From Pseudomonadota bacterium (lineage in GTDB: Bacteria; Pseudomonadota; Alphaproteobacteria; Rhizobiales; Xanthobacteraceae): DNA of 13,288 bases. Location: contig JAFAGM010000034.1 of assembly GCA_023422775.1 (NCBI GenBank), forward strand, positions 1-13,288, written 5' to 3'. The position numbers and the translations under genes were made by a program. Positions 1-7,316 of the stretch are shown piece by piece. Every line of letters begins with the position of its first letter. Within the stretch, counting starts at the first letter, position 1. Below the pieces are notes generated by a model, which saw only the letters and a list, made by a program, of their open reading frames with translations, searched no databases and was not told the DNA's origin.

Positions 1-738
1 GCGCTGGAGCGTGCCATCACGCCGAAGACCAAGTGGATCATTCTGAACTCGCCGTCGAACCCGACCGGCTCGGCCTATACCCGCGCCGAACTGAAGGCGC
101 TGACCGACGTGCTGCTGAAGCATCCCCAGGTCTGGGTGATGACCGACGACATGTACGAACATCTGGTCTACGACGACTTCGAGTTCACGACGCCGGCGCA
201 GGTCGAACCGAAACTGTTCGACCGCACCCTGACGGTGAACGGCGTCTCGAAAGCCTATTGCATGACCGGCTGGCGCATCGGCTACGCCGGCGGCCCGGCG
301 CAACTGATCAAGGCGATGGCGACCATCCAGTCGCAATCGACCTCGAACCCGTCGTCGGTGTCGCAATGGGCGGCGGTGGAAGCCTTGAACGGTCCGCAGG
401 ATTTCATCGCGGCCAACAACAAGGTGTTCAAGGAGCGCCGCGACCTGGTGGTGGCGATGCTCAACCAGGCGACGGGCATCGATTGTCCGCGTCCGGAGGG
501 CGCGTTCTACGTCTATCCGTCCTGCGCCGGTACCATCGGCAAGACCTCGCCTTCCGGCAAGGTGATCGAGAACGACGAGGATTTCGTCACCGAGCTCCTG
601 GAGAGCGAAGGCGTCGCCGTCGTGCAGGGGTCGGCATTCGGGCTTGGCCCGGCGTTCCGGATTTCCTACGCGACCAAGACCTCCGATCTCGAAGACGCCT
701 GCAAACGCATCCAGCGCTTTTGCGGCAATCTGCGATAG
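1..738 (+). CDS. aatA: Aspartate-type PLP aminotransferase, C-terminal part (5' end outside window)
   Basis: The frame is open from base 1 to the TAG at 736-738, giving 245 residues of an enzyme usually about 400 long; the N-terminus lies off the window. It is a fold-type I, class I aminotransferase that transfers an amino group between an amino acid such as aspartate and 2-oxoglutarate, in the cytoplasm. Visible motifs in fragment numbering: NSPSNPTG (16-23), the cofactor-contacting Asp and Tyr in TDDMY (D49, Y52), the Schiff-base lysine K84 in SKAYCMTGWR, the phosphate-binding R92, and the substrate-carboxylate arginine R220 in AFRISY. The SKAYCMTGWRIGYAGGP stretch resembles the aspartate/prephenate aminotransferases of rhizobia (AatA type) more than the E. 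coli AspC subgroup. Substrate choice among aspartate, prephenate and aromatic amino acids cannot be settled from this part. No clear terminator follows; a repeat element begins about 75 bases downstream. Confidence 0.93.
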   Translation, partial: ALERAITPKTKWIILNSPSNPTGSAYTRAELKALTDVLLKHPQVWVMTDDMYEHLVYDDFEFTTPAQVEPKLFDRTLTVNGVSKAYCMTGWRIGYAGGPAQLIKAMATIQSQSTSNPSSVSQWAAVEALNGPQDFIAANNKVFKERRDLVVAMLNQATGIDCPRPEGAFYVYPSCAGTIGKTSPSGKVIENDEDFVTELLESEGVAVVQGSAFGLGPAFRISYATKTSDLEDACKRIQRFCGNLR

Positions 739-810
739 GATGTTTCGGACGAAATCTACGCCACGGGCGATGTGGACGACACGCTAACGGGCCTTTCTTT
801 TGACAACCGC

Positions 811-903
811 TGTCATTCCGGGGTGGCGCGAAGCGACGACCCCGGAATCTCGATGTCGGTTCATTCGATCGAGATTCCGGGTTCGATGCTGCGCATCGCC
901 CGC
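811..903. repeat. Palindromic intergenic repeat element, right end apparently lost
   Basis: The stretch is a set of nested inverted repeats. ATTCCGGGG at 815-823 pairs with CCCCGGAAT at 840-848. CCGGAATCTCGAT at 842-854 pairs perfectly over 13 bases with 868-880, and it competes with the first stem. CGATGC (884-889) pairs with GCATCG (893-898). From memory, Bradyrhizobium-type genomes carry many elements that start GTCATTCCGGGG and end with its complement, CCCCGGAATGAC. The left terminus is present here, but the expected right terminus is missing and the DUF992-like coding remnant begins at about 905. It may act as a folded RNA end or transcription barrier between the aminotransferase and the convergent nnrS, but that is inference. 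Confidence 0.7.
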
Positions 904-904
904 G

Positions 905-1048
905 ACGCTCGGTGTCGGCGTCGGCGGCAACGTGCTGGTCGGCGGCTCCGCCAACTCGATCGCGCTGCAGCCCTTGAGCATGCAGGGTCAGGTTGGCGTG
1001 AGCCTCGCTGCCGGATTGGAAAGCCTGGAGCTCCGGCCGGGGCGTTAG
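905..1048 (+). pseudogene. Remnant of a DUF992-type secreted protein gene (C-terminal ~47 codons)
   Basis: The frame from 905 to the TAG at 1046-1048 encodes a glycine-rich tail containing GVGVGGNVLVGGSANS and IALQPLSMQGQ, then VGVSLAAGLESLELR. This matches my recollection of the C-terminal pattern of alphaproteobacterial DUF992 proteins, which run LVGGS...ALQPLS..G..GLNVAAG...L.L. DUF992 proteins are exported proteins of unknown function, about 150 residues long with an N-terminal signal peptide. Here the signal peptide and first two thirds are absent, and upstream codons in this frame belong to the palindromic repeat. There is no start codon or ribosome-binding site of its own, so I call it a truncated relic. 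Its last four bases overlap the stop end of the convergent nnrS. It could also be read as noise, but the length and order of the matching motif argue against that. Confidence 0.6.
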
Positions 1049-2265
1049 CTGCCGGCAGGTCGGCCCGCTTCCTCAAGCGGGTGCTTCAGCAACGGCACGA
1101 AACCGACAAGCCAGATTGCGAAGGCGAACGACCAGAGGCAGGCACTCAGGACATAATGCTCGCCGAGCAGGAAGGTGCCGATGCCGATCTCCGGCAACAC
1201 CCTGACGAGACCGGCAGCGATCATCGCCATGACGGCTGCATGCGCCTGCCAGGGCAGATCGAGCGTCCGCCCGGTGTGACGCAGCCCCGCGATGATGAAT
1301 ACGCTCAGCACGGCGAGGCCGAGGCTGGCGACCGACAGCGCGTGAAATCCCGTCGCCGGAGCGAACGGAAAGCCCAATCCCGCCAGACCGATCAAGAGAA
1401 AGCCGACACCCGCGAACAGATTGGCGCCGGCCAGCGCCAGCACGTGCGTACGAAAGACTGCAGTGCCGATGAACCATTCGGCGAGGCGATCGAAAAAGGC
1501 GGCGGCGGCGGCCAGCGCCAGATAGGACGGTACGGTCGAACCGGGGGCGGTCAGTGCCGCCACGGCATAGAGGGCGACCAATCCGGCCGTCAGGTTCTGC
1601 CTGCCGGGATGCGGACGGTAAGGCGTGGTCTCGCCGCTCGGATCGAGCGCGAGATTGATGACCGCGACATTGATGCGGGCGACCGCAAGCGAAAAGAATA
1701 TCACGAACACCATCAGCGCGGCGTGAAGCAATCGCGCCGCGACATCGGTCATGCCGGCCATCCAGGCGATGCGGATCGCCAGTTCGATGAGCCAGAACAG
1801 CGCCACCCAGACCGCAAAGGACGCATGCCGCGTGCTGCCACGGTCGATCAGGGCCTTCAGGACGTACCAGAACAGCAATCCCAGGAAGGCGAGATCGGTC
1901 GTCATCGCCACGGCGACGAGCGCGTCGAGCCCGACAAGTCCGATCATCCGTCCCGGCAGCCAGAGCCACAGGAGGATGAGGAGCGCGCGGCCCCGGCGCG
2001 GGGGCGTATCGGTCCATTCCGGCATCGCAGAGGTGAGAAAGCCGGCGAGCGCCGCGCCATAGGTGCCGAAGATCATTTCATGTGCGTGCCATTGGCTCGC
2101 CGGAACATCGTGGGCAAACGGCAGTGCGAACACGAACAACGCAACCCATGCCAGGGGCGAGAATATCGCATGGCATGCCGCAACGGGAAAAAACAGACGC
2201 AGACCTTCCACGAGCCAGGGGTTGAAGTTGGATGGTCCGGGGTCAGATCGACAGCGGCCGGTCAC
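1045..2265 (-). CDS. nnrS: NnrS family heme/copper membrane protein
   Basis: The product has 406 residues, close to the family norm of about 400, and is almost entirely hydrophobic, with roughly twelve membrane segments. The diagnostic NnrS stretch is near the N-terminus: W59-H60-A-H62-E63-M64-I-F-G, then AGFLTSAMPEWT (residues 74-85). NnrS proteins are inner-membrane heme- and copper-containing proteins whose expression follows nitric oxide. Work in Vibrio cholerae linked NnrS to protection of iron-dependent metabolism from NO; its biochemical activity is unresolved. The start is a GTG at 2265-2263 that overlaps the TGA of the upstream ATPase gene (GTGA), so translation is probably coupled. 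It is the last gene of the receptor/ABC cluster. Expression is probably driven from the promoter region near 7300 that carries FNR-type sites, about 5 kb upstream; I saw no promoter closer. The 3' end abuts the DUF992 relic on the other strand. Confidence 0.9.
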   Translation of the reverse strand: MTGRCRSDPGPSNFNPWLVEGLRLFFPVAACHAIFSPLAWVALFVFALPFAHDVPASQWHAHEMIFGTYGAALAGFLTSAMPEWTDTPPRRGRALLILLWLWLPGRMIGLVGLDALVAVAMTTDLAFLGLLFWYVLKALIDRGSTRHASFAVWVALFWLIELAIRIAWMAGMTDVAARLLHAALMVFVIFFSLAVARINVAVINLALDPSGETTPYRPHPGRQNLTAGLVALYAVAALTAPGSTVPSYLALAAAAAFFDRLAEWFIGTAVFRTHVLALAGANLFAGVGFLLIGLAGLGFPFAPATGFHALSVASLGLAVLSVFIIAGLRHTGRTLDLPWQAHAAVMAMIAAGLVRVLPEIGIGTFLLGEHYVLSACLWSFAFAIWLVGFVPLLKHPLEEAGRPAGS

Positions 2266-3005
2266 CGGACACGCTCCCGCTCGCCGTCGAACAGCACGCG
2301 GAACGCCGGATCGCGCGACCAGGTCTCGACCATTTCGAAGACCATGCGGTCGCTGCGTTCGCCCGGCCTGCCCTCGATGACACGGCTTGCCGCCAGTCCT
2401 TCGACGCTGCCGGACATCACGACGAGCCGATCGGCGACACGAACTGCTTCCGCAAGATCATGCGTTACGAACAGTGCGGAGAAATGCTCGCGCGCCGCGG
2501 CTTCGATCACGAGCTGCTGGAGCGCTCGCTTGAGTCCGACGTCGACGGCCGTGAACGGCTCGTCGAAAAACACGACATCGGGATCGACGGCCAGTGCGCG
2601 CGCGACCGCAACCCGCTGCCGCATGCCGCCGGAGAGTTCGGCCGGAAACTTGTCGAGATCGAGCGGATGGAGACCGACTTCGCGCGCACGGCGTTCCGCA
2701 GCCTGAACGCGGACGGCCGCGGGGGCGCCGATCGCGCGCAGGCCATAGGCGATGTTGTCGCGCGCGGTCATCCACGGCAGCAGCCGCGGTTCCTGGAACA
2801 CCACGGCATGCCGCCGGTAGGCGCGGCGCACCCGGCCGCGCAGCGGGTCGATCAGGCCGGCCGCAATCTGCAGCACCGTGGTCTTGCCGCAGCCCGACGG
2901 CCCGATCAGGGCGACGACCTCTCCTTCTGCGAGCGCCAGATCGAAGTGTTCGAATACAGGGCGGCCGAGAAAGGCATGTCCGACCCCGTCGAGCGCGAGC
3001 TTCAT
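2262..3005 (-). CDS. ABC transporter ATPase, nitrate/taurine/sulfonate (SsuB/TauB/NrtD-like) class
   Basis: The product is a 247-residue ATP-binding subunit that powers an inner-membrane importer. All core motifs are intact: Walker A GPSGCGKTT (35-43), Q-loop Q71, signature LSGGMRQR (124-131), Walker B VVFFDEP with catalytic E149, and the switch histidine H182 in THD. I chose the ATG at 3005-3003. It forms an ATGA overlap with the permease stop and sits seven bases after GGGGGA; an in-frame GTG at 3020 would add five residues but overlaps the permease by 19 bases. The residue pattern is that of the family serving nitrate, taurine, alkanesulfonates and thiamine precursors. The substrate cannot be named from the ATPase. 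It lies between the permease and nnrS, overlapping each by four bases. Confidence 0.92.
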   Translation of the reverse strand: MKLALDGVGHAFLGRPVFEHFDLALAEGEVVALIGPSGCGKTTVLQIAAGLIDPLRGRVRRAYRRHAVVFQEPRLLPWMTARDNIAYGLRAIGAPAAVRVQAAERRAREVGLHPLDLDKFPAELSGGMRQRVAVARALAVDPDVVFFDEPFTAVDVGLKRALQQLVIEAAAREHFSALFVTHDLAEAVRVADRLVVMSGSVEGLAASRVIEGRPGERSDRMVFEMVETWSRDPAFRVLFDGERERVR

Positions 3006-3820
3006 CGCTTGATCCCCCACGGCAGGCCGGCTTCGCGCCAGCTTTCGAGCCGATCGCGCAGGGGATGCAGGAGCACGTATTCAGTAAGGAGCGCGAAGGC
3101 GACCACGGCGACTATCAGGGCCATCACTCGCGGTATATCGAACAGCGCGCGTGCCGTTGCCAATTCACCGCCGATTCCTCCGGAATTGGACAGCAACTCG
3201 GCCATGACAGTCACTTTCCACGCTGTTCCCGCCGTCGTGGTCCAGGCCGGGAAAAGATAGGAGATCAGATGAGGCGCCGTGACAGTGCGAAACCGCATCC
3301 CGATTCCTGCACCGAACGAGCGGGCCATGGCGTCAAGCGCGCGGTCGCGCGTGGCGACGCCTTCGAGCCCACCGGCAAACGAGATCGGCAGCGCGGCAAC
3401 GACAACGGTCATGACCGCGGTCGCGCCGCTCGATCCGAACCAGATCAGTGCCAGCACGATCCACGCGATCGGCGGCACGCCGAGGATCACGGTGACGACC
3501 GGGCGCATCAGCCGCATCGCCGCGAAGGAGTAGCCCGCCACTGCACCGGCCGTGGTGCCGATACCGACCGCGAGGACGAAGCCGGTGAGCGAACGCTCCG
3601 CCGTTTCACGGGCCGCCCTGGAAAATGCGGGCTCGTGAACGAGGCCGGCGAGCGTCTGCAGGGTTTCCAGCGGCGAGGGCAGCACAAAGGAGCCGTAGAA
3701 TTCGTGGCCGGCCTGCCAGGCCGCGGCGAGGCAGAAAAGCCCGGCCATGCCGGCCCACGCCGACCAGACGTACCGGCCCGCCCATCCCGCCAGTGCCAGG
3801 CCGCGCGCCGCCAGCGTCAC
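3002..3820 (-). CDS. ABC transporter permease, SsuC/TauC-like
   Basis: The product is 272 residues with about six membrane segments (near 22-38, 80-100, 106-128, 133-150, 187-205 and 232-252). It carries the permease coupling loop contacted by the ATPase: EGVATRDRALDAMARSFGAG (153-172), followed by the conserved AP at 182-183. This is the degenerate EAA motif of the nitrate/taurine/sulfonate importers. The GTG start at 3820-3818 overlaps the TGA of the substrate-binding protein gene (GTGA), and its own TGA overlaps the ATPase ATG (ATGA), so the three transporter genes are probably translated in a coupled way. It presumably forms a homodimer with two ATPase subunits. The substrate is unknown; the neighbouring TonB-dependent receptor suggests a ligand too large or too scarce to diffuse through porins. 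Confidence 0.92.
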   Translation of the reverse strand: MTLAARGLALAGWAGRYVWSAWAGMAGLFCLAAAWQAGHEFYGSFVLPSPLETLQTLAGLVHEPAFSRAARETAERSLTGFVLAVGIGTTAGAVAGYSFAAMRLMRPVVTVILGVPPIAWIVLALIWFGSSGATAVMTVVVAALPISFAGGLEGVATRDRALDAMARSFGAGIGMRFRTVTAPHLISYLFPAWTTTAGTAWKVTVMAELLSNSGGIGGELATARALFDIPRVMALIVAVVAFALLTEYVLLHPLRDRLESWREAGLPWGIKR

Positions 3821-4785
3821 AGGGCGTAGAACCGGCCGTCCGGCTGCTTGCCGCCGATGATGCGCGGATCGTCCTTCGCAAGCAGTTCGAACAGGCTGGT
3901 GAGGTCTGCGCGCGCGGCAGAGGCGGTGCGCACGACCAGTCGGCTGAAGGGGATTGATTTCTCGACCATGGCGGCCGGCAGATCGAGCGCGGGGGCCGCG
4001 GCCGATGCTGCTGCCGCCGGATTTTTGATGACCGCCTGCAGCGCCTGTTCGAGCGCAGCATGCAGCCCTGCGACACCGGATGGACCGATCTCAGCTGCAA
4101 ATTTATCTGATATCGCGAGCCCGGCCTGGGGGATGGTGGTGGTTCCGGCGACGTTTTGCCATTCCTTCTGGCAATCGACGGCGCGTTCCAGGTTCTTCCA
4201 GAACGTCGCGGCCTTGGCGATCACCGCGCTGCTGGCAGGTTCGCTGAGCAGCGCCGCGTCAACGCGACCGACCATGAGCAATTGAACCGCTTCCAGCGGC
4301 GTGCCCGAATATTCGATGGTCAGATCGGATGGCTTGAGATCGGCGGTGGCAAGCAGGCGGCGGAAGATGAAATCCGGCATGTCGTTGCGGAACGGCACGG
4401 CCACCCGCTTGCCCTTGAGCCCGGCAACGCCGCGGACCGTGCCGGCAGGAGCAATTACAAACAGCAGGCCGTCGGTCAGAACGTTGACGAGGCGCAGGCC
4501 GAGACCCCGGTTGTGGAGATTGGCGGCGACGTAGGTCGGAACCACGGTCGCCGCCATCGATCCGGAACTGATCCCGGCACGCATCTCGTCCGGCGTCTTC
4601 CAGACCTTGAACGTCGCGTGCGGCGCGATCGGTCTGAGCAGACCGCTGTCGATGGCTTGCGCCAGAATGACGGAGGGGGTCGCCGGCGGCCCCCACAACG
4701 TTACCGGCTCTGCGGCCCGCACAATGCGCGGCGCAGCAAGCACCGCCACCGGCAGGGCCGCGATCAGTGTCCGACGGTTCAACAT
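3817..4785 (-). CDS. ABC transporter periplasmic substrate-binding protein (NMT1/ThiY/TauA-like)
   Basis: The product is 322 residues starting with an export signal: NRR followed by a hydrophobic stretch (residues 6-19), with cleavage likely after VRA near residue 24. The paired arginines hint at Tat export, but the rest of the Tat motif is weak. The mature part has the two-lobe pattern of nitrate/taurine/thiamine-precursor binders: LWGPPATPSVILAQAIDSGL early, LKGKRVAVP at about 123-131, and DAALLSEPA around 175-183. It presumably captures the ligand released by the outer-membrane receptor and delivers it to the permease. The ATG at 4785 follows TTGAGGATACGATC, which contains a clear GAGG ribosome-binding site. 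It lies 42 bases after the receptor stop with no hairpin between, consistent with one transcript. I cannot assign it to a characterised substrate subgroup. Confidence 0.88.
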   Translation of the reverse strand: MLNRRTLIAALPVAVLAAPRIVRAAEPVTLWGPPATPSVILAQAIDSGLLRPIAPHATFKVWKTPDEMRAGISSGSMAATVVPTYVAANLHNRGLGLRLVNVLTDGLLFVIAPAGTVRGVAGLKGKRVAVPFRNDMPDFIFRRLLATADLKPSDLTIEYSGTPLEAVQLLMVGRVDAALLSEPASSAVIAKAATFWKNLERAVDCQKEWQNVAGTTTIPQAGLAISDKFAAEIGPSGVAGLHAALEQALQAVIKNPAAAASAAAPALDLPAAMVEKSIPFSRLVVRTASAARADLTSLFELLAKDDPRIIGGKQPDGRFYAL

Positions 4786-4827
4786 GATCGTATCCTCAAT
4801 GATGCGGACGGTTCTGCCCCGCCCGCG

Positions 4828-7206
4828 CTAGAATCTCGCTTTCATGCCGGCGTAGAATCCGCGCCCATCGCCGGGGAGAAAGGCCGCTTGATCCGGGCGC
4901 GCCTGGTCGACGATGAGCGTCGACGATGCGTAGGTTTCGTTGAACACGTTGGTGATCTCGCCGAATATCGTGAAGGTCTTGTCGATCTTGTATTCGGTAC
5001 GCAGATCGAAGACGGCGTAGGGATCGGCGTACAGCGTGTTCATGTTGTCGACCGGCATCCTCCCGGGACTCCAGCGCATGGCTCCCTGAAGCCGCCAGCT
5101 TTCCGTCGCCTGAAACTGCAGCATCGCGTTGATGAGGTGAGGAGGCGCGCCCGCAAGGCGGTTGTTGCCGCGCAACGGATCGTTGTCGAAGCGGAAATCC
5201 TGGAACGTATAGGCGAGACGACCCGAGAGCCGGTCGGTCAGTTTGGCGCCGAGCCCGAGTTCGATTCCGAAATGCGTGGTCTTGTCGGCATTGATTGCGC
5301 CGAGCGGGGCGCCGGCCGAATCGCGCAGACTGAGCAATTCGTTCTCGACCCAGGAATAGTAGGTCACCGCGTCCCATGAGAATTGATTCGTTCGGCCTCG
5401 CCAGCCGGCTTCGACCGTCGTTGCGGTCTGGGCCTTGAGGTCGGGCGTCGTGAAGGCTGCGGCGGCCAGGAATGGACTGCCCGGGGCCGGCCGGCCCGGA
5501 CTGGAATTCGGCGTGCCGTTCACGGTAGCCAGAAGATCGTCGTGCGTGGGCGGCTCGAAGCTGCGGCTCACCGCGGCAAAGACGGTGTTGATGCTGTCGG
5601 GGCGGTACGACAGCGCAAGACTGGGGCTCCAGCCGTCATAGGCGCGCGTGTAGCTGGTGCTTTGCGTCGGCACCGCGCCGTTCGGCAACAGCACCGTCGG
5701 ATTGGCCGGATTGTAGGCGATGGTCGGACGCGTTGAACGGCTGTAGGTATCTTCGTTGTTGCGCGTCGCATGGGCGTAGGAGATGGCCGGCGAAAGCGTG
5801 AAGGCCGGCCAAACCGGAATATTGAGTCCCGAATAGAGGGCAAGCGTGGTGGCGTCGAGTTCGCTTTCTCCGAATTTCGCACCGGTCAATCCGGCCTGGT
5901 TGATGTAGTTTTCACGGCTTGCCGATCCGGCGGTGAACTGTGCCGTGGTTTCCACCAGCGGCAGTACGGCGGCGGCGGGATTATAGGCGTAGCGCACCAG
6001 TCCGGTGAGATCGCCGCCATCGGTCTTCCGGATGCCCGACGAGATCGGAAACCGGAACGTGTCGTCGGTATGGGTATATCCGACGGCGATGTCGATCAGG
6101 TGGGCATCGTAAGTCGCCGTGGTTCGCGACCCGACGACGAACTGGCTTGCGTCGCGCCGGGGCTTGTCGCGCGGCACGTTCGGGCCGGGGTTGATGGCGA
6201 CGCCGCCGACGACGGTCGGGCCGCCGTGGACCTGCCGCGGATCGGCATACATCGCGCTCTTGGTCAGCGGCCCCGACACGTCGAAGCCGAGTTCGGTATA
6301 GCCGGCAAAAAACCGCGTGCTCACGTTCTCGGAATGCTTGACACCCACATTGCCGCTGAGGGCGACCCGCTCCGAGCTGTTGTAGTCGCGAAACCCGTCG
6401 CGACGGCTCGCATCGAATTCGATGAGGCCGTCGACATTGTCCTTCTTGAAACCCACCTGGCCGGCGCTGCCGATCTGGCCGAAGCTTCCGCCGCTCACCG
6501 TCATCTGCACGCCCGGCTGGGTCGAGCCCGTCGGCGACACGAAATTGAGCGCACCGCCGAGCACGGTCGCGCCGAGGCGATTTGCCATGTAGCCGCGATA
6601 GACCTCGATGGATTCGGCAAGCTGCGGGTTCGCGAAGCCCACAATGTAGGAACCATCGGCGCGGTTGAGCGGCAGGCCGTTCTGCAGCACCAGAATTCCG
6701 CGCTCGACGGGATTTTGCTGGAGGCCCGAGCCGCGGATTTGTATCCGTGGCTGATCGTTGCCGCCGAAGAAGTTCTGCACCACGACGCCCGGGACGCCGC
6801 TCAATGCCTTCGACACGGTGAGATTCGCGGTGTCGGGAAAATCCTTGCGCTCGACGAGAGCGACCCCGCCCGCGGCAGCATCGAAGCGGGCCTGCACCGG
6901 CGACGGCGCGGCCGCCGCCGCGACTGCTGCGCTTTCGCGCCTCGGCGATGCGGCGGCGCGGCGCGGACCCGTTGTTCGTACCCGCACGGGCGCTGGCGCT
7001 GGCGCCGGCGTGGCGCGCCGCGGCGCCTCCACGGTGACCGGATCCAGCACGACCGCCGCGCCTGGACTGGCCGACTGCGCAAGGCAGACCTGACCGGCGG
7101 CAGTCGACAGCAACAAGGTCGCCGCAGCCCGCGACAAAATCTGTGCCCCTCGTGTCTCGCACGAAGCCTCAAGGCGCCGCGGCGCCGTCAATTTCATTCT
7201 GGTCAC
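4828..7206 (-). CDS. TonB-dependent outer-membrane receptor
   Basis: With the GTG start at 7206 the product is about 792 residues, a normal receptor size. An N-terminal signal (hydrophobic LLLSTAAGQVCLA, cleavage near AQS) is followed by a TonB box, LDPVTVEA (about 54-61), then a ~50-residue Ala/Pro/Arg-rich linker. The plug domain starts near 116 (KALSGVPGVVVQNFFGG, QIRGSG, LVLQNGLPLN, ESIEVYRG, LGGALNFVSPTG). The rest is a 22-strand-type barrel ending in the terminal Phe typical of outer-membrane proteins. It resembles FecA-like siderophore receptors in general layout, but ligand specificity cannot be read. The GTG is preferred because AGGAAG lies six bases upstream; an ATG at 7197 and a TTG at 7212 are alternatives. 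It is the first gene of the cluster with the ABC importer and nnrS, downstream of the FNR-type sites at 7317-7370. Confidence 0.9.
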   Translation of the reverse strand: MTRMKLTAPRRLEASCETRGAQILSRAAATLLLSTAAGQVCLAQSASPGAAVVLDPVTVEAPRRATPAPAPAPVRVRTTGPRRAAASPRRESAAVAAAAAPSPVQARFDAAAGGVALVERKDFPDTANLTVSKALSGVPGVVVQNFFGGNDQPRIQIRGSGLQQNPVERGILVLQNGLPLNRADGSYIVGFANPQLAESIEVYRGYMANRLGATVLGGALNFVSPTGSTQPGVQMTVSGGSFGQIGSAGQVGFKKDNVDGLIEFDASRRDGFRDYNSSERVALSGNVGVKHSENVSTRFFAGYTELGFDVSGPLTKSAMYADPRQVHGGPTVVGGVAINPGPNVPRDKPRRDASQFVVGSRTTATYDAHLIDIAVGYTHTDDTFRFPISSGIRKTDGGDLTGLVRYAYNPAAAVLPLVETTAQFTAGSASRENYINQAGLTGAKFGESELDATTLALYSGLNIPVWPAFTLSPAISYAHATRNNEDTYSRSTRPTIAYNPANPTVLLPNGAVPTQSTSYTRAYDGWSPSLALSYRPDSINTVFAAVSRSFEPPTHDDLLATVNGTPNSSPGRPAPGSPFLAAAAFTTPDLKAQTATTVEAGWRGRTNQFSWDAVTYYSWVENELLSLRDSAGAPLGAINADKTTHFGIELGLGAKLTDRLSGRLAYTFQDFRFDNDPLRGNNRLAGAPPHLINAMLQFQATESWRLQGAMRWSPGRMPVDNMNTLYADPYAVFDLRTEYKIDKTFTIFGEITNVFNETYASSTLIVDQARPDQAAFLPGDGRGFYAGMKARF

Positions 7207-7239
7207 GAACAACTTCCTGCCCCCTGCGTCACCACGCTT

Positions 7240-7271
7240 GCCCAGGCCGTCACGGAAGCGACGCCCTGGGC
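7240..7271. repeat. Inverted repeat in the receptor mRNA leader
   Basis: GCCCAGG (7240-7246) pairs perfectly with CCTGGGC (7265-7271) across an 18-base loop that itself contains the small palindrome CCGTCACGG. It lies about 35-65 bases upstream of the receptor start. It could be a leader hairpin or a protein site; I cannot tell which. Confidence 0.3.
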
Positions 7272-7285
7272 AGTCGTGAGTTTTG

Positions 7286-7291
7286 ATAATG
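7286..7291 (-). promoter_or_regulatory. Candidate -10 element for the receptor/ABC/nnrS cluster
   Basis: Read on the minus strand this is CATTAT, four of six matches to TATAAT, in a short AT-rich patch. It starts about 32 bases beyond the centre of the nearest FNR-type site, close to the roughly 30 expected for an activator bound at about -41.5. No recognisable -35 hexamer is present at 17 bases, as is common for activator-dependent promoters. Transcription would begin near 7279 and leave a leader of about 70 bases. Confidence 0.35.
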
Positions 7292-7316
7292 TGATCTGGA
7301 TGGCGATCCGGCTGTC

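Noticed and set aside
811..903. Possible CRISPR or transposon end
   Set aside because: The structure is one nested palindrome without regularly spaced direct repeats, and no transposase gene or target-site duplication is visible.
772..2706. A 644-codon plus-strand frame opposite nnrS and the ABC ATPase
   Set aside because: It crosses two intact minus-strand genes and the repeat element, has no ribosome-binding site, and shows the R/Q/E/D/H-rich make-up of antisense noise.
3005..3020. GTG at 3020 as the ATPase start
   Set aside because: The ATG at 3005 has GGGGGA seven bases upstream and a 4-base overlap with the permease stop, matching the overlap pattern of its neighbours.
4156..5379. A 407-codon plus-strand frame opposite the binding protein and receptor
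   Set aside because: Antisense to two well-supported genes and without start signals; no recognisable domain.
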